Origin: Candidatus Mnemosynella bozhongmuii
Lineage (GTDB): Archaea > Halobacteriota > Archaeoglobi > Mnemosynellales > Mnemosynellaceae
Direction: 5' to 3'
Length of the DNA: 21,970 nucleotides
Assembly (NCBI GenBank): GCA_014361165.1
Contig: JACIWD010000082.1
Coordinates: 1 to 21,970 of the forward strand
Shown one piece after another: positions 1 to 7,785 of the stretch; position 1 is the first letter of the stretch, and each line of letters begins with the position of its first letter. The translations under genes and the position numbers were made by a program. Below the pieces are notes generated by a model, which saw nothing but the letters and a program-made list of their open reading frames with translations, was not told the origin of the DNA and searched no databases.

Positions 1-350
1 GGCTGAATCTCCTCAATTCTCTTGAGAAGAAACTTGTTTTCTGTTTTCTGAGCCTCTCTCAGAAGTTTCTGAAACTCGCCGACCTTCCACTGCGCCTCCC
101 TCATCAGATCCCAGTCCATGAGGTATTTCTGGATAAGGGCAGAATAGAGACCCGTGATGACTCCGAGAAGGAGAATCATGATGTGGGGTGGGAGAGATTC
201 TGCAATAGGATCGAGAATCGGGCTCATGAAATGGGCTATGGAATCCCTGAAATTCTGTCCGAAGAGGAAGAGACCGAGCATTAAACCAAAGCCAAAGCTG
301 AGAATGATTTTATCCACCCATTCCCTTGCTCTGTCCCTTTTCCTTTTCAT
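1..350 (-). CDS. DUF106 / EMC3-like (Oxa1/YidC superfamily) membrane protein, 3' end cut by window edge
   Basis: I translated this by hand from the ATG at 350; 116 residues are visible. The ATG overlaps the adkA stop as ATGA. After a basic N-terminus (KRKRDRAR), a first hydrophobic segment spans about residues 15-30 and a second about 57-74. A charged, helical, probably cytosolic stretch follows, with MDWDLMREAQWKVGEFQKLL starting at residue 78, the pattern I associate with archaeal DUF106 proteins. These are related to EMC3 and the Oxa1/YidC insertases and help place proteins in the membrane. The position directly after secY-adkA is the usual archaeal one. The remaining membrane segments lie left of the window. 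Confidence 0.85.
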   Translation of the reverse strand, partial: MKRKRDRAREWVDKIILSFGFGLMLGLFLFGQNFRDSIAHFMSPILDPIAESLPPHIMILLLGVITGLYSALIQKYLMDWDLMREAQWKVGEFQKLLREAQKTENKFLLKRIEEIQ

Positions 351-904
351 TCTTCCACCAGCGAATTCAGGAATTTCTCAGCTGCCTCATCAAGAGCATT
401 GTCATGATTGCTTATGATTGTTACTATTGCACCGGAGAGTGCTGAATACGCCATCACAATCTTTCTGTTCAGCTCCTGATGCTCTGCTATCTCCTCAGGA
501 GAGACAAGCTCTCTCTTTCTGGACTTATCAGATGCCCTCCTTCTGAGAATTTCCTCTGGATGAGCCTCAACCAGAATTATCTGCCTGGGAGACAGGGCAT
601 CGAGAACCCACTTGGGAAGACCCGGAAGATAGCCCTTCGGAGTCTTCACTGTGCAGTGTGTGTCAACAACAACCCGACCGCTCATCGAAGATATTCTTTC
701 TGCCGCTTCTTTCTGAATTTCTCTCTGAATTTTCTCCGGAAGCTTCCTTATCTCATCCCTGTGCGATACCAGACCTCTCTCAGAGGCTATCTCAAACATA
801 ACATCGCCGTAATTCACGTATTTGAAGTCCGACTTCTCGAGAGCTTTTTTCACAACACTTGTGCTTCCCACTCCCGGAATTCCCGTAACAACAATCACGC
901 TCAT
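347..904 (-). CDS. adkA: Archaeal adenylate kinase AdkA
   Basis: This is a 185-aa cytosolic enzyme that interconverts ATP + AMP and 2 ADP. The P-loop GIPGVGSTS spans residues 8-16, with serine where classical kinases have the Walker A lysine; from memory, methanococcal AdkA has the same form. Other family signatures are NYGDVMFEIA, the EHRD-like SHRDEIRKLP, VVDTHCTVKTPKGYLPGLP and the C-terminal ISNHDNALDEAAEKFL. The ATG at 904 is chosen because GGAGTGA lies 5 nt upstream; a GTG three codons earlier overlaps the secY stop. The gene sits between secY and the DUF106 gene, a conserved archaeal arrangement. Confidence 0.95.
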   Translation of the reverse strand: MSVIVVTGIPGVGSTSVVKKALEKSDFKYVNYGDVMFEIASERGLVSHRDEIRKLPEKIQREIQKEAAERISSMSGRVVVDTHCTVKTPKGYLPGLPKWVLDALSPRQIILVEAHPEEILRRRASDKSRKRELVSPEEIAEHQELNRKIVMAYSALSGAIVTIISNHDNALDEAAEKFLNSLVEE

Positions 905-909
905 GAGAA

Positions 910-2385
910 TCACTCCTTTCCGAGGAATCTTCTCAGGAATGGATACATCTCCATAACCTGCTCGGAGGCTATCTGCTCATATAGCCTGTAAGCTATGCTT
1001 ACAGTCAGAAGAAGACCTGTTCCTGTAGTGTTCCCGACTGTTCCGAGAAGTGAGGATATTGCGGTCAGGAGTCCTATTATGAAGCCTCCCAGAACAGTGA
1101 CCTTCGGAATGTATCTTCTTGTGACCCTTTCTATCGCTCCCACATCTCTTCTGAATCCGGGAATCTGAAGACCGCTCCTCTTTATCTGTCTCGCAACCGC
1201 ATCGGGACCCATATTTGCTGTTTCCACCCAGAAGATTGCAAATATGATACCTCCGGCTATGAGAATGAAGATATCTGTGAGAAGATGCAGATATATCTGC
1301 CAGTCCTGAAGATGGGCGTAGTATTCTTGAGCTCTGACCAGAGAGGGAATCCAGTCATATGGGCCATTTATCGGAGATAGATAATACACAACTCCGGAAA
1401 CCGGTTTTGTTCCTTCAAACCTTCCGAAGATTTCAATTCCGCGATGATAGAGAATCATGCCAAACATCTGGATGTTCGCCTGAAGGGCTCTAACCAAAAT
1501 CATCGGAAGGACGCTGGCATAGACAAGCTTCACAGGGAACTTTCCTCTCGCACCTCTAACTGCGCTGTGAGCGATCGGAATTTCAACCCTTACGCTCTCA
1601 ACATAGACAACGAGGAGAATGATCAATATGGTGCTTATCAGGGCAAGAAGTCCTCCCTGAATGAGAAGGAAGAAGAGTCCATGAGCCGAGAGAAGATATG
1701 AGGCTCCAAGGGTCCTGGCAAGGTAAACCCATTTTGGAAGAAGTCCTATCGGGATTCCGTAGCTGTCGGTCTTCCAGTTGAAGAAACCTGTTATCAGAGC
1801 CTGGGAGATTCCGGCAATGATGAAAAGACCAACTCCGGAGCCTATTCCCCATTTGGAGACGACCTCGTCCATGAACATTATGAGAAGGCCGCCGATGAAG
1901 ACCTGGAGAAAGATTATGAAGGTGAGGGTTGAGAGGGAGATTCCGAGAGCGCTGGCAACTTCAGGATTTGGTTTGAGGTAACCGCCCCAGATTTGGGGGA
2001 GTGTTTCAAGTATGATCATGACAACAACTAACCATTTCTGAGTGAGCTGAAAGAGCCTCTGATCCTGAGGATTGCTCAGATCAAGAGGTATAATCTTTGC
2101 TCCAACGAGGAGCTGGAGAACTATGGAAGCCGTGACAATCGGGCCAATTCCAAGCAAAATTATAGAGCCGCTTGCTCCTGCAAAGAAGGCTCTGTACATC
2201 TCGAAGAGGTCAAGAGATTCTTCGGAAAGGCCAAAAACAGGAACATTTGAGAGAATGAAGTAGAGAAGAAGGATTGCACCTGTCCACTTTATCTTCTCTC
2301 TGAAATGGACATGGCCCTCCGGCCTCTTAACCGAGGGGAAGATGGAAAGAATGTCTATTATTTTGGCTTTTGTGCTCTCCTCCAT
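910..2385 (-). CDS. secY: Preprotein translocase subunit SecY (Sec61 alpha)
   Basis: This is a 491-aa polytopic membrane protein, the protein-conducting channel of the Sec translocon. About ten hydrophobic segments are evident. Recognisable parts are the N-terminal IFPSVKRPEGHVHFREKIKW, the plug-side FAGASGSIILLGIGPIVTAS region, GIGSGVGLFI, the cytosolic VESVRVEIPIAHS loop, and the C-terminal VARQIKRSGLQIPGFRRD loop used for ribosome docking. The length is normal for archaea. ATG 2385 is preferred because GGAGTGA precedes it closely; a GTG two codons earlier overlaps the uL15 stop. It is the last export-related gene of the spc part of the operon. Confidence 0.98.
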   Translation of the reverse strand: MEESTKAKIIDILSIFPSVKRPEGHVHFREKIKWTGAILLLYFILSNVPVFGLSEESLDLFEMYRAFFAGASGSIILLGIGPIVTASIVLQLLVGAKIIPLDLSNPQDQRLFQLTQKWLVVVMIILETLPQIWGGYLKPNPEVASALGISLSTLTFIIFLQVFIGGLLIMFMDEVVSKWGIGSGVGLFIIAGISQALITGFFNWKTDSYGIPIGLLPKWVYLARTLGASYLLSAHGLFFLLIQGGLLALISTILIILLVVYVESVRVEIPIAHSAVRGARGKFPVKLVYASVLPMILVRALQANIQMFGMILYHRGIEIFGRFEGTKPVSGVVYYLSPINGPYDWIPSLVRAQEYYAHLQDWQIYLHLLTDIFILIAGGIIFAIFWVETANMGPDAVARQIKRSGLQIPGFRRDVGAIERVTRRYIPKVTVLGGFIIGLLTAISSLLGTVGNTTGTGLLLTVSIAYRLYEQIASEQVMEMYPFLRRFLGKE

Positions 2386-2387
2386 TC

Positions 2388-2825
2388 TCACTCCTCTACA
2401 ACAGCCTTTCCACCTGCTTCCTCTATCTTTCTGATTGCATTCTCTGAAAATTCTCTTGCGATGACGAGAAGCTTATTTCTAACCTGACCGCCGCCAAGAA
2501 CCTTCTCTGCACCGAGCTCTGAGACACGAATCTCGATCAGATCATTCTCTCTTCTTGCAATTCCTGCCGAGAGCAGCTCCTCCACTCTCTCATCTATTTC
2601 ACCTATGTTGATCGCTGAGACCTCTTTCACAACCTTTGGTTTGAATCCATGCTTTCCGAAGGGCTTTCCAATGTGTCTGCCCATCAGAAGATATTTAACA
2701 AAGTGGTGCTTGCATCCTCCTGAAAATCCTCTTCCTCCCCTGTTGCCCGCTCCTCTTCTGTTCTTATGAGTTCCGCCCCCGCATGTTCTGCTTCCACGAT
2801 ATTTCTTCACCTTTTTCTTCGCCAT
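2388..2825 (-). CDS. rpl15: Ribosomal protein uL15
   Basis: A 145-aa large-subunit protein. The glycine/arginine/histidine-rich N-terminus (KKYRGSRTCGGGTHKNRRGA, then GNRGGRGFSGG) is the uL15 extension that threads into 23S rRNA. The globular C-terminal part has the typical LGGGQVRNKLLVIAREFSE and EEAGGKAVVE ending. The gap to uL30 is 13 bp and contains GAGGTCATTCTC before the ATG. The secY ORF begins at its stop codon, so translation is probably coupled. Confidence 0.97.
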   Translation of the reverse strand: MAKKKVKKYRGSRTCGGGTHKNRRGAGNRGGRGFSGGCKHHFVKYLLMGRHIGKPFGKHGFKPKVVKEVSAINIGEIDERVEELLSAGIARRENDLIEIRVSELGAEKVLGGGQVRNKLLVIAREFSENAIRKIEEAGGKAVVEE

Positions 2826-2838
2826 GAGAATGACCTCC

Positions 2839-3309
2839 TCAGCGCATCTGCTTCAGCAGTTTGTTTATCTCCTTACCATAATATCCGAGAGCACCCCCTT
2901 CTTTAAAAGTTTTCTTTAACCCTCTGTGACCCTTTCTCGGGGGGTGAAGCCTGAAAACAGGAATCAAACCTCTGATGTCTTTTATTGAGATTTCACCCCT
3001 AACTATTGCTTCTGCAAGCTCCTTTATGCTTCCGTATTTCGTGTTATTCCTGACATACTCATCTGTTAATCTTCTTCCTCCTCCAAGCCTCCCTCTCCTT
3101 CTGAGAAGGAGCTCCATTGTCTCCGCATCTATTTCACCCCATGCGACATAATCCTTCACTTTCTGAATCATTCCGCGATAATGAGGATTGTCATCAACTA
3201 TAACGCAGTGATTCACCCTGTTTAATCTGAGCATCCTCAGAGTGTCCTCAACCTCCTTCGGAACATTAACGGTGCCCTTCAATCTAACGACCGCAAGCCT
3301 CAAATTCAT
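2839..3309 (-). CDS. rpl30: Ribosomal protein uL30 (archaeal long form)
   Basis: A 156-aa protein with the core ferredoxin-like fold (LAVVRLKGTVNVPKEVEDTL, then LRLNRVNHCVIVDD) followed by the archaeal/eukaryotic C-terminal extension (IRGLIPVFRLHPPRKGHRG, then FKEGGALGYYGKEINKLL). Bacterial uL30 is only about 60 aa, so the length itself marks the archaeal form. The start overlaps the uS5 stop by 4 nt (ATGA), indicating coupled translation. Confidence 0.97.
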   Translation of the reverse strand: MNLRLAVVRLKGTVNVPKEVEDTLRMLRLNRVNHCVIVDDNPHYRGMIQKVKDYVAWGEIDAETMELLLRRRGRLGGGRRLTDEYVRNNTKYGSIKELAEAIVRGEISIKDIRGLIPVFRLHPPRKGHRGLKKTFKEGGALGYYGKEINKLLKQMR

Positions 3310-3914
3310 CCCTCCAGCCTCTTCACTTTCATGGTATTCTTCAGAGCCTCAAAGGTTGCCTTCGCAAAGTTTATTGTTGTTCTTGTCTCCCCGGATGTCC
3401 ATGTCCAGACATCTCTTATTCCCGCGAGTTCGAGAACTTTCTTTGCTGTCTGACCTGCAACTATCCCAAGACCTCTTGGGGCCGGTTTCAGAACGACTCT
3501 CACACTTCCGCACTGGCCTTCGACCTCATAGGGAACCGAGTGCATCTCATCGCATCCGCACTCCCATGAACCGCATCCCAGCTGAACCTTTGAGATGTTG
3601 AGCTTGGCATCCCTCAGCGCCTTTCTGATGGACTGACCGACCTGAGTGTCCTTTCCGACTCCCACACCAATGAAACCGTTTCTGTTTCCAACAGCAACAA
3701 CAGTTCTGAATTTAACCCTTCTTCCCGAGTCTGTCATCCTCTGAACGAGATTGATATCAAGAACCTCATCGGTAAGATCGGGAAGCAGAGTATCGACTAT
3801 TTCCACCTCTCTGATTGGATAGCCTGAGAGAAGAGCCTCCTCCATGGTTGTTATCTTACCCTCCTTCACGAGCCTCCCGAGCCTTGTTTTCGGTGTCCAT
3901 TCCTCAATCGTCAT
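3306..3914 (-). CDS. rps5: Ribosomal protein uS5
   Basis: A 202-aa small-subunit protein at the mRNA entry and decoding-accuracy region. The double-stranded-RNA-binding-like N-terminal domain is visible (RRVKFRTVVAVGNRNGFIGV, GVGKDTQVGQSIRKALRDAK). The archaeal insertion GCGSWECGCDEMHSVPYEVE follows, then the C-terminal domain APRGLGIVAGQTAKKVLELA and the GIRDVWTWTSGETRTTINFA segment. The start overlaps the uL18 stop as ATGA. Confidence 0.97.
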   Translation of the reverse strand: MTIEEWTPKTRLGRLVKEGKITTMEEALLSGYPIREVEIVDTLLPDLTDEVLDINLVQRMTDSGRRVKFRTVVAVGNRNGFIGVGVGKDTQVGQSIRKALRDAKLNISKVQLGCGSWECGCDEMHSVPYEVEGQCGSVRVVLKPAPRGLGIVAGQTAKKVLELAGIRDVWTWTSGETRTTINFAKATFEALKNTMKVKRLEG

Positions 3915-4429
3915 TCATCTGCACCTCCGAATTCTTCGAGAATTTTCCTCTTCACTTCCTCAACAATACCCCGCATCTCCTCGGAGATGTGCTCCCCGTA
4001 AATCCTCTCATCATCGGGAAGAATCTCGGGACTGTGGGGAATCTCCATTCCTGCCTCAAGAGCTCCCCTGAGAGCCGCATAAACTCTGTTTCCTTTTGTT
4101 GATCTGTGAAGTCCGATATCCAGGACAGCCTCTCTGAAACCTTTCTGAATTGCTCTTAAAGCGCAGAGGAGACCTGTCAGATAGGCCGCCGGAGTGTTTG
4201 AGGTGCTCCCGGAATATCCGAATTTTCTGAGCTCATCAGAAGTTGCCATTGCCTCGGTTCTGTCCCCATTCTCCTGATAACATATGAGCTGAGTTATGAT
4301 TCTCCTGTTTGTTTTCCTCACCACGAATCTCGGCTTTCCTGATTTAAGCAATTTCAATCTCTGCCTGTAATCTGTTTTACCCTCTCTCCTCCTTCTCACA
4401 GGAACCCTATAATTTGGTCCTTTAGCCAT
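3911..4429 (-). CDS. rpl18: Ribosomal protein uL18
   Basis: A 172-aa 5S rRNA-binding protein of the central protuberance. It has the archaeal N-terminus MAKGPNYRVPVRRRREGKTD, then YRQRLKLLKSGKPRFVVRKT and NTPAAYLTGLLCALRA. The motif VLDIGLHRSTKGNRVYAALR and the C-terminal IPHSPEILPDDERIYGEHI also match the family. It starts 8 nt inside the end of eL19, with a GGAGGAAAACC site just upstream of the ATG, so the two genes overlap in different frames. Confidence 0.97.
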   Translation of the reverse strand: MAKGPNYRVPVRRRREGKTDYRQRLKLLKSGKPRFVVRKTNRRIITQLICYQENGDRTEAMATSDELRKFGYSGSTSNTPAAYLTGLLCALRAIQKGFREAVLDIGLHRSTKGNRVYAALRGALEAGMEIPHSPEILPDDERIYGEHISEEMRGIVEEVKRKILEEFGGADE

Positions 4430-4886
4430 GGTTTTCCTCCACCATCAGATTGTATGATTTTATATAAGCCTGAAGATGTGAAACACTCCTGAATTCTCCT
4501 CCGCTTGCCTTTCTGTAGAGCATTCTGTATGTTGATCTCGTAATCTTGCCCTGATCCCTGAGCTCTCTGAGATAGCTTCTCAGAGCCCTTATCTTCCTTA
4601 TCCACTGCCTCTTCTTCGGATCTCTTGCACCCTTTGCACCCTTTCTGCTTCCGGGCCCCCTTCCTCTGCCTTTCATCCTCTTCAGGAGCCTCTTTCTTGC
4701 TCTTGCTCTGCTGATTCCCTTCTTGGGTTTCCTCTTTATCTTGCCCTCCTCTATAAGAGCTCTTATGTCATCTCTCGTGATTGCAGTTGCAATCTCATCG
4801 AGAGCCTCGGGATCAAACCAGACTCTATCAAGACCAACCTTCAAGATATCTGCGGCAAGTCTCCTCTGAGTTGTCAGATTGACCAT
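4422..4886 (-). CDS. rpl19e: Ribosomal protein eL19
   Basis: A 154-aa protein of the archaeal/eukaryotic large subunit, absent from bacteria. It opens with NLTTQRRLAADILKVGLDRV and WFDPEALDEIATAITRDDIR. A very basic long helix region (RARARKRLLKRMKGRGRGPG, then SRKGAKGARDPKKRQWIRKI) follows, with a typical C-terminus. The ATG at 4886 shares one base with the eL32 stop (TGATG) and follows GGAGGGAAGAT. A TTG one codon earlier is unlikely to be used. Confidence 0.97.
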   Translation of the reverse strand: MVNLTTQRRLAADILKVGLDRVWFDPEALDEIATAITRDDIRALIEEGKIKRKPKKGISRARARKRLLKRMKGRGRGPGSRKGAKGARDPKKRQWIRKIRALRSYLRELRDQGKITRSTYRMLYRKASGGEFRSVSHLQAYIKSYNLMVEENHG

Positions 4887-5494
4887 CAATCTTCCCTCCT
4901 GAGCTTGTTGATCACCCTGATTCCGAGAGACTCTGCATATTTCTCAATCTTCAATCTCTTCTTGGTTCCAACTGTTGAGGCTATTCTGACGATCTGCTTT
5001 GAAGGATCAACATTTTCAAGATCGCTGAGAGTCCTCACGAGAACCTCCTCATATCCGGAAGGATGAATCCCTCTGACTTTTCTCGGACTTCCGTAACCAA
5101 TCTGCACCACATTCCCCTTTCCTGCGAACCTTCTTCTCAGCTTGTTGTGAATTCCCCTGGGCCTTCTCCAGGAATCATCAAGTGCCTTCTTCTTATGAGC
5201 CTGATATCTTCTGAATTCGGGCCTCTTCTTCTTTAAAATCTCTCTCACTCTCAGAAGTCTCTCGAATTCTTCGTCTCTCTCCTCAATTTCCTCAACCTTT
5301 CCAGCGATCTCCGAGAGCTGCTCCTTTATTCTCTCTGCAAGAGCTCTGCCGATACCCTCAACTGATGAGAGTTCCTCAATTTCAGCCTTCTGAAGGTCCT
5401 CGAATGAGCGATAGCCGGCTTCATAGAGTGCCTCTGCCTTCTTCCTGCCCACTCCTTCAAGCTTCATGAACTGTGAGATTACTTCCTCCTTCAT
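4886..5494 (-). CDS. rpl32e: Ribosomal protein eL32 with N-terminal helix-hairpin-helix extension
   Basis: A 202-aa protein, against roughly 130-140 aa for the plain family. Residues from about 90 on are canonical eL32 (KKRPEFRRYQAHKKKALDDS, WRRPRGIHNKLRRRFAGKGN, IGYGSPRKVRGIHPSGYEEV). Residues about 8-62 form two helix-hairpin-helix units (KLEGVGRKKAEALYEAGYRS and SVEGIGRALAERIKEQL), linked to the core by an acidic, probably helical stretch. From memory, halophilic archaea carry a similar extension on eL32, so it is not unique. The ATG at 5494 lies 3 nt after the uL6 stop. Confidence 0.95.
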   Translation of the reverse strand: MKEEVISQFMKLEGVGRKKAEALYEAGYRSFEDLQKAEIEELSSVEGIGRALAERIKEQLSEIAGKVEEIEERDEEFERLLRVREILKKKRPEFRRYQAHKKKALDDSWRRPRGIHNKLRRRFAGKGNVVQIGYGSPRKVRGIHPSGYEEVLVRTLSDLENVDPSKQIVRIASTVGTKKRLKIEKYAESLGIRVINKLRRED

Positions 5495-5497
5495 CCT

Positions 5498-6028
5498 TCA
5501 TCCCTTCTCCACTATGTAAATTCCATCCTGAAATACCCTGACATCAAGATCTTTAACCTTTGTCGCCTGCTCGATGTTGGCTGCAGTCTGACCAACTGCT
5601 TCTTTGTCTATTCCGCTTATGATTATCTCGTTACCCTTTATCTCCACTTTTGTGTCATCGCCCACAATTCTGGCAAATCTCGGGTGTCTCTCACCCAGGA
5701 AGTTTGAGATTACGAGTTCTCTGCCCTGAAGCTTAAGCTGAATTGGAAAGTGAGAGTAAACAACCTTCATTCTGTATGTGAATCCTTCTGTGACACCCTT
5801 TATCATGTTTTTTATGTGAGCAACATAGGTTCCCGCAACTGCCCTCTGCCTCTTTCTGTCCTTCAGAACTCTCACAATGACCCTCTGAGCTTCCGTCACT
5901 ATTTCAACACCGGGATACGACAGAATCCTCTCAAGCGTTCCCTTCGGACCTGTGACTCTGACCTTTCCATTCTCCACGCTTACGGAAACCCCTTCCGGAA
6001 TCTCCACAAAGAGTTCCTTAACAGCCAT
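5498..6028 (-). CDS. rpl6: Ribosomal protein uL6
   Basis: A 176-aa protein near the GTPase-factor binding site. The tandem-repeat fold is visible: KELFVEIPEGVSVSVENGKV, RVTGPKGTLERIL, then VVYSHFPIQLKLQGRELVIS and NFLGERHPRFARIVGDDTKV. The reading frame is open back to 6184 inside uS8, but ATG 6028 is chosen because TGAGGTGAAGGAA directly precedes it and archaeal uL6 begins with a sequence like AVKELFVEIPEG. An ATG at 6049 would overlap uS8 and lacks such a site. Confidence 0.96.
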   Translation of the reverse strand: MAVKELFVEIPEGVSVSVENGKVRVTGPKGTLERILSYPGVEIVTEAQRVIVRVLKDRKRQRAVAGTYVAHIKNMIKGVTEGFTYRMKVVYSHFPIQLKLQGRELVISNFLGERHPRFARIVGDDTKVEIKGNEIIISGIDKEAVGQTAANIEQATKVKDLDVRVFQDGIYIVEKG

Positions 6029-6038
6029 TTCCTTCACC

Positions 6039-6428
6039 TCAGTAGACATATCCAAGAAGACTTCCGCCAACTCTTTGTTCTCTGGCTTCCTTATGAGACA
6101 TAACACCTTTTGATGTGGTGAGTATGAGGATTCCGAAATCTCTTGCCGGAAGAAATCTCTTCTCCCACTTCTCAGATTCATCAATCTTCATGGGAAATCT
6201 CGGCTTTATGACATTGCAATCGTTAATTCTTCCAAGGAGTTTGACCTTAAACTTTCCGGCCTTATGATCATCAATAAACTCGTAATCCCCTATGTAGCCG
6301 TGCTCCTTCATCACCTTCAGAACATTTCCGATGAGTTTGGACGCAGGCTCTATTATAACCTCCTTCTTTCCAGCTCTCTCCGCATTCTTTATTCTTGAGA
6401 ATGCATCGGCAAGCGGATCCATCAGCAT
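6039..6428 (-). CDS. rps8: Ribosomal protein uS8
   Basis: A 129-aa central-domain 16S rRNA-binding protein. Signatures are DPLADAFSRIKNAERAGKKE, the middle IGNVLKVMKEHGYIGDYEFI, and the C-terminal LTTSKGVMSHKEAREQRVGG ending in SLLGYVY. The ATG at 6428 follows GGGGTGATTTCA; a GTG at 6437 and a second ATG at 6422 are alternatives. uS14 ends 12 nt upstream. Confidence 0.96.
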   Translation of the reverse strand: MLMDPLADAFSRIKNAERAGKKEVIIEPASKLIGNVLKVMKEHGYIGDYEFIDDHKAGKFKVKLLGRINDCNVIKPRFPMKIDESEKWEKRFLPARDFGILILTTSKGVMSHKEAREQRVGGSLLGYVY

Positions 6429-6440
6429 TGAAATCACCCC

Positions 6441-6584
6441 TCAATTATATTTCTCGAAGCCCATTTCATGGGCAACCTCTCTGAAACACTGCCTGCACAG
6501 ATATATTCCATATCTTCTGATCAGCCCTCTTTTTCTGCCACATCTCCTGCACTCATTGGCTCCTCTTCCGAACTTCTTGGGCAT
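6441..6584 (-). CDS. rps14: Ribosomal protein uS14, zinc-binding form
   Basis: I found this by hand translation between uL5 and uS8. It is a 47-aa protein, MPKKFGRGANECRRCGRKRG, then LIRRYGIYLCRQCFREVAHE, then MGFEKYN. Four cysteines at 12, 15, 30 and 33 form the CxxC...CxxC zinc ribbon of the short uS14 class that sits in the 30S head. It is slightly shorter than the usual 50-56 aa. The ATG shares its first base with the uL5 stop (TGATG), so the genes are translationally coupled. Confidence 0.96.
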   Translation of the reverse strand: MPKKFGRGANECRRCGRKRGLIRRYGIYLCRQCFREVAHEMGFEKYN

Positions 6585-7090
6585 CAGACCACCTCCACAC
6601 CGAATTCCTCTGAAATGAATTTGATCGCTTCCTCTTTCGTCACTCTGTGAGAGCTTCCTATTTTGCTCCTCTTCCTCTTTCTTCTTGCAACCCTATACCC
6701 GGGTCTTGCGAGAAAGACGCAGACATCCATTCCAAAGATTCCTATCTCAGGATCATAGCTCACCTCTGGAAAATCTATGTGCTCCTCTATTCCAAATGAA
6801 AATGCTCCGTAATTGTCGAACTGTTTTGATGAGAGTCTCCTTCTGACAACTTCAAAAGCTCTTCTGAGGAAATCAACAGCCTTTTCACCTCTGAGAGTAA
6901 CCTTGCAGCCAATTGGCTCGCCTTTTCTGATTCCGAAACTTTGAATTGTTTTCTTTGCATACGTTCTGACCGGCTTCTGACCGGTCAGAAGTTCGAGAAC
7001 CTTCTCGGCATTCACAAGTCTCTGACCGCTCTCCCCGACACCTATGTTAACCGTGACCTTGTCAACGTAAATTTTTCTCATCGGATTCAT
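6584..7090 (-). CDS. rpl5: Ribosomal protein uL5
   Basis: A 168-aa 5S rRNA-binding protein that contacts P-site tRNA. It shows YVDKVTVNIGVGESGQRLVN and LTGQKPVRTYAKKTIQSFGI, plus RKGEPIGCKVTLRGEKAVDF, FSFGIEEHIDFPEVSYDPEI and GIFGMDVCVFLARPGYRVAR. It starts 4 nt inside eS4 (ATGA) with GAGGTGG upstream. A second ATG three codons in is possible but less well placed. Confidence 0.97.
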   Translation of the reverse strand: MNPMRKIYVDKVTVNIGVGESGQRLVNAEKVLELLTGQKPVRTYAKKTIQSFGIRKGEPIGCKVTLRGEKAVDFLRRAFEVVRRRLSSKQFDNYGAFSFGIEEHIDFPEVSYDPEIGIFGMDVCVFLARPGYRVARRKRKRSKIGSSHRVTKEEAIKFISEEFGVEVV

Positions 7091-7785
7091 TCTGCTACCA
7101 CCTCTATCAGAGGCTCATCTTCTCCGACCACGAAAACATAGTCTTCAATTGTCTCGAAATCCTCTCCATCTTTCGAGAGGAGGACTCTGTTTGGCTGAGG
7201 ACCTCTGACAATTCGAATTTCCTTTATTCTTGCAAGCTCTCCTATGTGGGTTCCTCCGGTTACGAGCGCGAGATTTCCTTCTTTATATTCAACCTTTTCG
7301 AGAATATTCTTCTCCGGAAGTGATATCAGAATGCTCTCCTTGGTGGAGAAGGAATTATCTCCGAGAATGTTTGCCCCGTCATGAAGATTCAGCTGAATTC
7401 TTCCACCCTTCACAGCAGTTTTGTTTATGATTTTGCAGAGCTTCACATCCGGCTTTTCGGTCTCCACAAGCCTCAGGACTCCCTTTTTGTCATAGACAAC
7501 TCTGTAGTGGGCGTCTATTGAAGGAATTGAAATCACGTCAAAGAGACCTACAGGGAACTTGTAGTTCTTCCTGACCTTTCCGTCCACGTAAATCTGACCT
7601 TCATTCAGAATCTTCTTAACTTCTCTCATGTTGTGGGCAACTTTCAGAATATCTCTGAGGACTACTGCAAGAGGAATTGAGGTCTCCTGAGAGTGCGGAC
7701 CAGGGGATGGCTTCACCACCCACTTATACTCCTTCCTCGGAACTGGCCAGCTTTTCGGTGCCGTTATTCTTTTTCTGTGTGCCAT
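7087..7785 (-). CDS. rps4e: Ribosomal protein eS4
   Basis: A 232-aa small-subunit protein found in archaea and eukaryotes. Its regions in order are the N-terminal HRKRITAPKSWPVPRKEYKW, an S4-like RNA-binding domain (RDILKVAHNMREVKKILNEG, QIYVDGKVRKNYKFPVGLFD), the central domain (GRIQLNLHDGANIL), and a KOW motif near the end (LALVTGGTHIGELARIKEI). The ATG directly abuts the uL24 stop (TAAATG), with GGGGAAG upstream. Confidence 0.97.
   Translation of the reverse strand: MAHRKRITAPKSWPVPRKEYKWVVKPSPGPHSQETSIPLAVVLRDILKVAHNMREVKKILNEGQIYVDGKVRKNYKFPVGLFDVISIPSIDAHYRVVYDKKGVLRLVETEKPDVKLCKIINKTAVKGGRIQLNLHDGANILGDNSFSTKESILISLPEKNILEKVEYKEGNLALVTGGTHIGELARIKEIRIVRGPQPNRVLLSKDGEDFETIEDYVFVVGEDEPLIEVVAE

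Noticed and set aside
6029..6184. Possible 52-residue N-terminal extension of uL6 overlapping uS8
   Set aside because: The extra residues do not resemble uL6, and a good GAGGTGAAGGAA site sits right before ATG 6028.
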